Shown in pieces: positions 1-5,793 of a stretch of DNA of 20,249 bases (positions within the stretch are counted from its first letter, which is position 1; each line of letters opens with the position of its first letter). A model generated the notes under the pieces. The model was not told where the DNA came from. It did no database searches and worked only from the letters and a program-made list of their open reading frames with translations. Both the position numbers and the translations under genes were made by a program. The DNA lies in the NCBI GenBank assembly GCA_964353405.1, contig CAYGWJ010000282.1:1-20249 (forward strand). The letters run 5' to 3'. This stretch comes from JBGLNJ01 sp964353405. Its GTDB lineage: Bacteria; Chloroflexota; Anaerolineae; Fen-1058.

Positions 1-163
1 CTGCCAGGATATCGGGCAACGCATCCAGGACCTTGCGATACCAGTTGAATGCCGAACGTTCCGACACACCATATTTGCGCGGAATGTCTTCGACGCTTGC
101 TAGTCGCAGACGCTCACGCATGATGCGAACTTTGACATCCAACTCAATCTTGCGCCGAGGCAT
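1..163 (-). CDS. HTH-domain transposase-like protein, 5' part only
   Basis: Reading leftward from an ATG at 163, the frame is open to the window edge (54 codons seen). The product starts MPRRKIELDVKVRIMRER and contains a probable helix-turn-helix at about residues 22-42 (ASVEDIPRKYGVSERSAFNW), the pattern of N-terminal DNA-binding domains in transposases and insertion-element proteins. A good ribosome-binding site (AAGGAG) lies about 7 bases upstream, and a promoter with a perfect -35 lies at 193-220, so this is the native start. The catalytic domain is outside the window, so neither the IS family nor intactness can be judged. A plain HTH regulator is the alternative. No terminal inverted repeat could be placed with confidence to its right. 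Confidence 0.6.
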   Translation of the reverse strand, partial: MPRRKIELDVKVRIMRERLRLASVEDIPRKYGVSERSAFNWYRKVLDALPDILA

Positions 164-192
164 GATGGCACTCCTTCATCGAAATACGCACC

Positions 193-220
193 ATCATGCC
201 AGCCTCGGCAGAATTGTCAA
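193..220 (-). promoter_or_regulatory. Sigma70-type promoter for the transposase-like gene
   Basis: On the minus strand a perfect -35 TTGACA (215-220) is followed after 16 bases by CATGAT (193-198, 4 of 6 to TATAAT). It lies 30 bases upstream of the ATG at 163. Not tested experimentally. Confidence 0.45.
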
Positions 221-374
221 GAAAATTCACTGCATATAATTCGCGCCAAAATGGCCCAATGTACCGCTGTCCAGTTCTACGGGAAACTGGCTACAATTCT
301 CCCAATCGCTGATGCGCAGAGGAAGACTTGGCCCAAGCTTCCGATTATCCGCTTGCCGAAGGCCATCCGTTGCC

Positions 375-403
375 TTGACGCTCCCCTGCCTTGCGGGTAC
401 AAT
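375..403 (+). promoter_or_regulatory. Strong sigma70-type promoter upstream of the small-gene unit
   Basis: TTGACG (375-380) and TACAAT (398-403) are separated by exactly 17 bases, each 5 of 6 to consensus. It lies 39 bases upstream of the GTG at 442 that begins the small frameshifted gene, so it probably drives that gene and the DUF5647-like gene after it. Confidence 0.6.
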
Positions 404-441
404 GACAAACACAAGCATCTGCCATTCCACCGGAGAACGTT

Positions 442-583
442 GTGGGCGAAAAGGAATATGTCGTCAGACAAGCAGACGTTCAGCGGTTACTCTCGCGAAT
501 AAGTACTGGCATCGGGTGAGCGCGACATCAAAACCAACTGGAAGCGTTACCGTACCGCCTATGAACAGGAGATGGAAAGATGA
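442..583 (+). pseudogene. Small basic ORF with apparent +1 frameshift, coupled to the next gene
   Basis: From a GTG at 442 (GGAG about 8 bases upstream) the frame encodes MGEKEYVVRQADVQRLLSR and then reaches TGA at 517. In the next frame the reading continues as ERDIKTNWKRYRTAYEQEME and stops at 581-583, where TGA overlaps the ATG of the next gene (ATGA). Removing one base near 514-518 would give a continuous product of about 46 residues, mostly helical and charged. I do not recognise the family. The good promoter, ribosome-binding site and ATGA coupling argue that this was a real gene. It is either inactivated, expressed by frameshifting, or affected by a sequence error. Confidence 0.45.
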
Positions 584-858
584 AATACACTCCCGAGACG
601 GTGACCGAAAAGAATATCACACTGTCCTTTGAGTTCGAGCGATACCTGCTGAAACACCCGGAAATGTTGGAGCAGATTCCCGACGGCGCGCAAGTCGTGC
701 TGCTGCCCAAGGACGATCCGGAATTGTATCGCATCAACCTGAACACGGCTCGCCAGGCGCGCGAGATCCCCGTCGTCTATGTCGAAATCGAAGCTGTAGC
801 TCCCCCGCGCTCGCGGCTCATCAATCCGCGCCTGACCAGGCAGCCAGCCGGCGCATGA
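580..858 (+). CDS. Small conserved-type protein, DUF5647-like
   Basis: A 92-residue soluble protein starting MKYTPETVTEKNITLSFEFE. The pattern of an N-terminal helix (FERYLLKHPEMLEQIPDGA), a beta strand with an acidic loop (VVLLPKDDPELY) and a Arg-rich tail with SRLINPR resembles my memory of the DUF5647 family. The function is unknown. The ATG at 580 overlaps the TGA of the preceding mini-gene, so translation is probably coupled, and GGAG sits 7 bases upstream. No membrane segment or signal peptide is visible. The family assignment is recalled rather than searched. Confidence 0.65.
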   Translation: MKYTPETVTEKNITLSFEFERYLLKHPEMLEQIPDGAQVVLLPKDDPELYRINLNTARQAREIPVVYVEIEAVAPPRSRLINPRLTRQPAGA

Positions 859-878
859 ACGCTTGACGTTCAACGGTG

Positions 879-906
879 GCAGACTCGGGTTCGAATCCGA
901 GTCTGC
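879..906 (+). other. Perfect 10-bp hairpin with tRNA T-arm-like loop
   Basis: GCAGACTCGG (879-888) pairs perfectly with CCGAGTCTGC (897-906) around the loop GTTCGAAT. The loop and closing pairs match the tRNA T-arm consensus GGTTCGAATCC. No D-arm or anticodon arm is found upstream and the perfect stem implies an 8-base loop, so this is not a complete tRNA. It sits in the 12-40 bases before the ATG at 918. No T-tract follows, so it is not an intrinsic terminator. It may be a 5' UTR structure or a relic of a tRNA 3' end. Confidence 0.5.
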
Positions 907-917
907 GGTCAGCCCTC

Positions 918-1967
918 ATGAATTTCCTCATTATTTTTCTGCTCGGCTTCGTTCTCGCTTTTGCGCTCACCCCGCTCGCCGGATTCGTCGGTCGGCGACT
1001 GGGGCTGGCCGATGCACCCGGCGGGCGACGTCAGCATGGCGGCCTTGTCCCGCGCACGGGCGGCATCGCGCTTTACCTGGCGTTCACGCTCGCGGCGCTG
1101 GCCGCGCAATGGCTGCCTGTCCCGCGCTTTGACCCGAATGAAATCATCCGGCTGATCGGCCTGCTGGCGGGCGGCATGTTCATCTTTCTCTCCGGCTTTG
1201 CGGATGACCGATGGAACCTCAATCCGCACTGGCAGTATGTCATTCACGCCGCTGCCTCGGGCATTGCGATTGTGTTCCTGATCTTTGTCGAATACTTTTA
1301 CAGCCCATTGAATGGCGACAAGATCATGTTCCCGCTATGGTTCACGGTCGCGTTCACCATGTTCTGGATCATGGGCATGGTTAACACGGTCAACTGGCTC
1401 GATGGATTGAATGGGCTGGCGGCCGGCGTCACGGCGATAGCGTGCGGCGTGCTGTTCATCAACGCGGCGTTCCGGCTCAACCCACCGCAGACGAGCGTCT
1501 CGCTTTTGCCACTGGCGTTGCTGGGCGTGTGTGCGGGGTTTCTGCCCTGGAATCTTTCAGCGCGCGTGTTCATGGGGTCGTCGGGCGCGTGGTTTTTGGG
1601 CTACACACTGGGGTGCCTGGCCATCATCGGCGGAGCCAAGGTCGCGGCAATTCTGCTCGTGATGGCGGTGCCCATCATTGACGTTGCCTGGCTCATTTTC
1701 CGGCGCGCGCGGCGAGGCGTGTCCGTCGGCGCGGGCGGGCGCGATCATTTGCACTTTCGATTGCTCGATGCGGGCATTCCGCAGTGGAAGATTGTGGCGG
1801 GGTATTACACCTTTTGCGCAGTGTTCGGCACACTCACACTGGTGGTGTCGTCGAGGCTCTACAAGCTGATCGCGTTGATCGTGTTGGGCATCCTGGTGCT
1901 CGCCATGCTGTGGCAGGCGGAAAGACTTGCGAGTAGACAAGGTGACACGCGTCAGCGGACAAGGTGA
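918..1967 (+). CDS. WecA/MraY-family polyprenyl-phosphate sugar-1-phosphate transferase
   Basis: This 349-residue multi-pass membrane enzyme should transfer a sugar-1-phosphate from a UDP-sugar to undecaprenyl phosphate, the first committed step of a cell-surface glycan. About ten hydrophobic segments are visible. Family motifs are in order: an N-terminal DAPGGRRQHGGLVPRTGG block (about 32-49), ADDRWNL with DD at 96-97, NTVNWLDGLNGLAAG (156-170), MGSSGAWFLGY (219-229) and the cytosolic His-containing DHLHFRLLDAG (276-286). The ATG at 918 is preferred over an upstream TTG-type start at 876 because the membrane segment starts at once and the extension runs through a hairpin. No strong ribosome-binding site is seen. 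The last eleven residues are encoded by short repeats (see 1932-2001). GlcNAc specificity is likely but not proven. Confidence 0.9.
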   Translation: MNFLIIFLLGFVLAFALTPLAGFVGRRLGLADAPGGRRQHGGLVPRTGGIALYLAFTLAALAAQWLPVPRFDPNEIIRLIGLLAGGMFIFLSGFADDRWNLNPHWQYVIHAAASGIAIVFLIFVEYFYSPLNGDKIMFPLWFTVAFTMFWIMGMVNTVNWLDGLNGLAAGVTAIACGVLFINAAFRLNPPQTSVSLLPLALLGVCAGFLPWNLSARVFMGSSGAWFLGYTLGCLAIIGGAKVAAILLVMAVPIIDVAWLIFRRARRGVSVGAGGRDHLHFRLLDAGIPQWKIVAGYYTFCAVFGTLTLVVSSRLYKLIALIVLGILVLAMLWQAERLASRQGDTRQRTR

Positions 1968-2001
1968 CAGGGAGACACGAAGGCCGACCGCCTTGTCTAC
2001 T
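1932..2001. repeat. Short repeat cluster supplying the stops of two convergent genes
   Basis: GACAAGGTGACA occurs twice as a direct repeat (1936-1947 and 1958-1969). AGTAGACAAGG (1932-1942) recurs inverted at 1991-2001. The TGA ending the transferase gene (1965-1967) lies inside the second direct copy. The TAG ending the minus-strand M50 gene (1997-1999) lies inside the inverted copy. The arms could pair around a 48-base loop, but there is no T-tract. Confidence 0.7.
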
Positions 2002-2782
2002 TGTGTACTTTCTTCTTGTCCACTCGCTTGTAATACACCCGACGCCCACTTGCCGCACTCAGCATCTGTTCGGTTAGCGCAATCACGATGATGAACGGCA
2101 CATCGGCGACAATCGTCCACGCGAACGCGACGGCGAGCCAGCGCAGCGCCGAGGTCACCAGCGGGGCGAGGTCGAGCAAAACGTTGCTAAAGCCTAAAAC
2201 GTACGCCGCCACAACCACGACGGCGAGGAACAAAATCACGGGCGGCCAGGTTTCCCGATCAGATTCACTGGGCAGCATGGCGTTGGCGACGGCGAAAAGC
2301 AGGTAGAGCCACAGCCACATGTCCGGCGCGCTCAGCGCCGCCGCCAGCGCCTGAGTGATCGCCTCAAACTTCCCCGACTGAAGCGCCTCTCCCAGCGCGC
2401 CCACGCCAAACACCCATTGCCCCATCGCCAGCACGGCCAGGCTGCCGCTGATGAGCGGCGCGACGCCGATGAGGCTGGCACGCACCACATCGGTCTGATA
2501 GATCGTGACCGAACCGAGCCGGACGCGACCATCGCGCTGGCGCTGAGGCAGCAGGCTCATGCCGGCGGTCCTGACGCCCAGGAGCTTGGCCGCCAGCCAG
2601 TGGCTGAGCTCGTGGAGCAGCACGCCCGGCAAGAGCGGCAGCGCATAGAGCAACACGGCTGCGTCGTCGTGCCGCGTCGCCAGGAGCGCCACACCGTGAA
2701 TGTGCTGGTGTATCCAGCGTTCGAGGAGCACCAGGGGGATGAACGTGGCGACAACCGCCAGCACGGACCACCCATCAGACAT
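1997..2782 (-). CDS. M50-like integral-membrane zinc metallopeptidase
   Basis: A 261-residue protein with about six hydrophobic segments. The zinc motif HELSH lies at 57-61 inside a membrane segment (LLPGVLLHELSHWLAAKLLG), and a later NAMLPSESD (167-175) could supply the third ligand, in the style of the site-2 protease/M50 superfamily. It is predicted to cut membrane or near-membrane substrates; the target is unknown. The ATG at 2782 lies inside the end of the upstream HEAT-like gene (8-base overlap ATGTCTGA), so the two are almost certainly co-transcribed and translationally coupled. The C-terminal tail VDKKKVHK is encoded by DNA resembling the adjacent short repeat. An inactive membrane-storage relative is possible. 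Confidence 0.75.
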   Translation of the reverse strand: MSDGWSVLAVVATFIPLVLLERWIHQHIHGVALLATRHDDAAVLLYALPLLPGVLLHELSHWLAAKLLGVRTAGMSLLPQRQRDGRVRLGSVTIYQTDVVRASLIGVAPLISGSLAVLAMGQWVFGVGALGEALQSGKFEAITQALAAALSAPDMWLWLYLLFAVANAMLPSESDRETWPPVILFLAVVVVAAYVLGFSNVLLDLAPLVTSALRWLAVAFAWTIVADVPFIIVIALTEQMLSAASGRRVYYKRVDKKKVHK

Positions 2783-3722
2783 TCAGAGCATAGCTCCTCA
2801 GGCCACGATAATACAATTCAAAATGCTCTTCTACCGTGCTCACGGGATAGGTCAGAAAGCGGTCGGCGGTCGCTTCGAGCGGTTCCCTCTCCACATCGGA
2901 AGCCGACATCTTGACGAATTCAGCGATCAGCGCCTGGCGCCCGATGCGCTGGGCCACGGCTGCCAGCGCCACGGACGCATCCTGTCTGTCATCCTTTTTC
3001 CCTTGAAGCATCCTGGCTATGAGTGGCATGACGGCACGCGCATCGCCCGCCAGTGCGAGCATCCCATACAACTCGTAAAAAGATCGCTCGGCGTCCAGCA
3101 ATTCAGTCAGGGCCTGTCCGGCGCGTTCGTCTTTCAGGTCTATCAAGCCCCACAAGGCGCCGACAAAGTACGACTGAGGCCGGTTTTTCATTTTTTGGAC
3201 ATAATCCCACATCAGGCCGGCGCTCGATGTGTCATGCAGCAATCCCAGCACCACGCACGCAAGGCTCTGACCGTACTCGTCAAGATCGGCCAGGCACTCG
3301 CGCAGCGCCTTGGCCCCCAACAAGCCAGTCCAGCGCAAGGCCGCAATCAGCCGCTCGCGCACCGTATCACGCGCATCTTCATCCGGGATGTCGCAGCTGG
3401 CTCGCAGTCGCTCGGCGATGAGTGGGACTACCGCCAGGCTGAGCTGGCGCACGCGTGCCATCCAGGCTGCTTCCGCCAGCCCGTGCGCGCTAGCCGCCAG
3501 GTCAAGCACCTGAACCGGCGTCTGGGCGGCTCTGATCTGCTCGACGATTTTGCCATCGCGCAGCCACAGCATCGGCGCCATGGTGGAGGCAGCCTGGTCC
3601 ACTATCTCGCGAGATTGATCGTCCAGCACACTGAAACGAAAAAGGGTCGCCGCGCTGGGGATGCGCTCCCGAGGCGCCGTTGCCTTTGAAGGTGCAGGCT
3701 TCTTCTTGTGACGTTTTGACAT
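2775..3722 (-). CDS. HEAT-like all-helical protein
   Basis: A 315-residue soluble protein. It begins with a Lys-rich segment (MSKRHKKKPAPSKATAPRER), then consists almost wholly of paired amphipathic helices from about residue 35 to 280, consistent with a HEAT/Armadillo-like scaffold. Examples are ERLIAALRWTGLLGAKALRE (124-143) and YELYGMLALAGDARAVMPLI (216-235). No catalytic motif is seen. The ATG at 3722 is chosen over an upstream start at 3911 because it has a purine-rich AAAAAGG site, and the longer reading would run through the palindromic repeat and into the upstream peptidase gene. Its stop overlaps the M50-like gene, which suggests the scaffold and the membrane protease work together. 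Their shared function is unknown. Confidence 0.7.
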   Translation of the reverse strand: MSKRHKKKPAPSKATAPRERIPSAATLFRFSVLDDQSREIVDQAASTMAPMLWLRDGKIVEQIRAAQTPVQVLDLAASAHGLAEAAWMARVRQLSLAVVPLIAERLRASCDIPDEDARDTVRERLIAALRWTGLLGAKALRECLADLDEYGQSLACVVLGLLHDTSSAGLMWDYVQKMKNRPQSYFVGALWGLIDLKDERAGQALTELLDAERSFYELYGMLALAGDARAVMPLIARMLQGKKDDRQDASVALAAVAQRIGRQALIAEFVKMSASDVEREPLEATADRFLTYPVSTVEEHFELYYRGLRSYALNV

Positions 3723-3740
3723 CGTGCCTTTTTCACCGAG

Positions 3741-3787
3741 TAGGGGCGAGGTCACCTCGCCCCTACAGGTCACCTCGCCCCTACAGG
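3741..3787. repeat. Palindromic GTAGGGGCGAGGT repeat with tandem copy
   Basis: TAGGGGCGAGGT (3741-3752) and its complement (3754-3765) form a 12-bp palindrome with one central base. TCACCTCGCCCCTACAGG is duplicated in tandem (3752-3769 and 3770-3787). The TAG ending the S9 peptidase (3781-3783) lies in the second copy. The unit resembles the palindrome at 11042-11068 (GTAGGG...CCCTAC), so both may belong to one REP-like family. It could fold in the mRNA between the peptidase and HEAT-like genes. No T-tract follows on either strand. Confidence 0.8.
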
Positions 3788-5727
3788 TTCTCGATTCGCA
3801 CTGGCTCGACCGGGTCAGCCAAATCAAAGCGCAAGACTCGGGCGTAAAAGTACAGCTCCGCCTCCAGCGTGCGCTTGATCGTCTCAGCACGGCGAAAGCC
3901 ATGTTGCTCACCCTCGAACGCCAGGTAAGCCGTCGGCAAACCCTTGGCCAGCAGGGCCTGATACATCACCTCCGATTGGCTGGGCGGAACGACCTTGTCC
4001 TCCAGCCCCTGGAAGAAAATGGTCGGGCACTCGATGCGGTCGGCAAAGTGAACCGGCGAGCGAGCAATATACAGGTCGCGCCGTTCTGGGTAAGGGCCAA
4101 TCATGCTGTGGTTGTAGTGCGACTCAAACTTGTGCGAGTCCCTGTCCATTGCTTCCAGATCGCTCACCCCATAGTAACTCGCGCCGGCCTTGAATACATG
4201 GCGGAAGGCCAGCGCGCACAGCGTCGTATAGCCGCCCGCGCTGCCGCCGCTAATCGCAAGCCGGTTGCCGTCCACCAAACCCCGCTCGGCCAGGTAGCGC
4301 GCACCATTCACGCAGTCGTCCACATCTACCACGCCCCATTGCCCGTTGAGCCGCTCGCGATATGCACGGCCATAGCCCGTGCTGCCGCCGTAATTCACGT
4401 CGAGCACGGCCAAGCCTCGGCTCGTCCAGTATTGTTTGCCTAGACTCAAGGTGCTACTAGTCGAGCCGGTCGGACCGCCATGGCTGACCACGAGCAGCGG
4501 CGGGCGCTCGTCGGGCGGAGCCGCAAAATCCGAGTTGCGCGGCGCATAGAAAAAGCCGTGCGCCGTCAGCCCGTGCTCGGTGGGAAACTCGATGGCTTGC
4601 GGGATAGACAGATACGCCGGGTCCACCGGGACATCACTCGCGCGCACGAGTATCTCGATCTGCCGTGTGGCCAGGTCGAGCCGGATGATGGAGGTCGGTT
4701 CCGTCGGCGAGCCGATGCCCAAAACAACTTGCCCGGCGGAGACGCAGACTTGCCACACCTCCTCGTACGGCAACTCTATCGGATCGAGCTGGCCCGTCGC
4801 AGGGTCCAGGTCTGCCAAGCGCCACCTGCCTCGCTCGCCGTAAGCACAAATGATGCGACCTGCATCAAATCCGTACAGCGATTGGCGCAAGACCCACTGT
4901 GGCAATCCGAACTCGGCGTCTTTATGGCACAACGGTTCAACACGCCCGTCGCGCCAGCGATAGAGATTCCACCAACCCGTCCGGTCCGAGACAAAGTGCA
5001 GCACGCCCTCCGGCGACCACTGTGGCAAGCAAATAGATTCACTCACGCCGCCCGCGACTCGCTCCACATGGCCCAGTGTGCCATCAGCGCTCAACTCGCC
5101 CACCCACAGCTCGGTGCCGTCCCACGGCATGTGGGGATGATTCCACGTGAGCCAGGCCAGCCGCACCCCATCGAGGCTGAGGCGCGGCGACGAGTAAAAG
5201 TCATTGCCTGCCACGAGCACTTGCCCCCCCGCGTCGTCGCCGTCCAGCTTTACACTCACCAGCGCATTGACCGCCCCTTGATCGGAAAGCATATGGTCTT
5301 CGCGCACGCAAATCATCCGATTGTGGCGGCGATCCACTACACCATCGGCATAACGCAATGCCATGGTCGGTGTGATGGGCTCCGGTGCAGAACCGGGCCG
5401 CTGGCGATAGAGCCGCTGGTCGGAAAAGTTGGAAAAGTAGATGACGCCAGGCGCAGCCCCCTGTGAATCGGCCACAGCGAACGCGCCGCCGCCATACTCG
5501 TGGACGCGCGTGCGCGCGTTGAACGGCGCGGGTGTCATGTCGGTCAGCTTGCCCTCGGGCGTGCGCTTGACGATGACGTTCCGCCCGCCCTCCGACGGTC
5601 GCTGCTCGACCCAGTAAATGTCGTGGCCATCCAGCGTGATTTGCCCCAGGCCAATTCCACCTGCGACAATCAAATCCGTTGTGATAGGCGACTTCCACGA
5701 ACCATACGACGCGATTTGTTCAGTCAC
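3781..5727 (-). CDS. S9 prolyl-oligopeptidase-family serine peptidase (S9C-like)
   Basis: A 648-residue cytosolic peptidase, probably removing N-terminal dipeptides or acyl-amino acids from oligopeptides. The N-terminal two thirds form a beta-propeller. The C-terminal third is an alpha/beta hydrolase with VSHGGPTG, the nucleophile in GGSAGGY (Ser about 496), Asp in GLEDKVVPP (about 577) and His in GEQHGF (about 609). An ATG at 5739 would add four residues, but GGAGG sits 5 bases before the GTG at 5727 and family members begin near TEQIxxYGSWKSPIT, so the GTG is preferred. That GTG overlaps the stop of a 19-codon leader ORF (GTGA). No signal peptide is seen. It follows a second S9 gene and probably shares its transcript. 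Confidence 0.92.
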   Translation of the reverse strand: MTEQIASYGSWKSPITTDLIVAGGIGLGQITLDGHDIYWVEQRPSEGGRNVIVKRTPEGKLTDMTPAPFNARTRVHEYGGGAFAVADSQGAAPGVIYFSNFSDQRLYRQRPGSAPEPITPTMALRYADGVVDRRHNRMICVREDHMLSDQGAVNALVSVKLDGDDAGGQVLVAGNDFYSSPRLSLDGVRLAWLTWNHPHMPWDGTELWVGELSADGTLGHVERVAGGVSESICLPQWSPEGVLHFVSDRTGWWNLYRWRDGRVEPLCHKDAEFGLPQWVLRQSLYGFDAGRIICAYGERGRWRLADLDPATGQLDPIELPYEEVWQVCVSAGQVVLGIGSPTEPTSIIRLDLATRQIEILVRASDVPVDPAYLSIPQAIEFPTEHGLTAHGFFYAPRNSDFAAPPDERPPLLVVSHGGPTGSTSSTLSLGKQYWTSRGLAVLDVNYGGSTGYGRAYRERLNGQWGVVDVDDCVNGARYLAERGLVDGNRLAISGGSAGGYTTLCALAFRHVFKAGASYYGVSDLEAMDRDSHKFESHYNHSMIGPYPERRDLYIARSPVHFADRIECPTIFFQGLEDKVVPPSQSEVMYQALLAKGLPTAYLAFEGEQHGFRRAETIKRTLEAELYFYARVLRFDLADPVEPVRIENL

Positions 5728-5783
5728 TCTAACCTCCATGCGTTGTGCGCACCCACGTCATAACTGAGTTTGTCTTTTGACAT
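5724..5783 (-). CDS. 19-residue leader mini-ORF coupled to the S9 peptidase
   Basis: An ATG at 5783 preceded by GGAGAGGG encodes MSKDKLSYDVGAHNAWRLE and stops with TGA at 5724-5726, overlapping the GTG start of the peptidase (GTGA). It begins only 10 bases after the stop of the upstream S9 gene. Its own ribosome-binding site and the overlap suggest a real coupling peptide. It could also be the remnant of a longer N-terminus put out of frame. No known family is recognised. Confidence 0.45.
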   Translation of the reverse strand: MSKDKLSYDVGAHNAWRLE

Positions 5784-5793
5784 AACCCTCTCC

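Larger units (their letters stand above)
164..441. other. Non-coding stretch between the left mobile-element fragment and the small-gene unit
   Basis: No convincing gene was found here. It holds the minus promoter at 193-220, a plus-strand TATAAT at 235-240 with a weakly placed TTGTCA (214-219, spacer only 15), a short hairpin around 272-291 (CCAGTT/AACTGG arms) and the plus promoter at 375-403. The outer end of the left mobile element probably lies somewhere in this stretch, but I cannot define it. Confidence 0.4.

Noticed and set aside
214..240. Plus promoter TTGTCA/TATAAT
   Set aside because: The spacer is only 15 bases and no gene follows nearby; the promoter at 375-403 is better placed.
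840..910. Complete tRNA gene
   Set aside because: Only a T-arm-like hairpin is present; no D-arm, anticodon arm or acceptor stem can be folded upstream.
2700..3689. Plus-strand frame of 329 codons opposite the HEAT-like gene
   Set aside because: High GC leaves antisense frames open; the composition is unlike a folded protein and no start signal is present.
3723..3911. N-terminal extension of the HEAT-like protein from 3911
   Set aside because: It would run through the palindromic repeat and the end of the upstream peptidase gene; the ATG at 3722 has a suitable ribosome-binding site.
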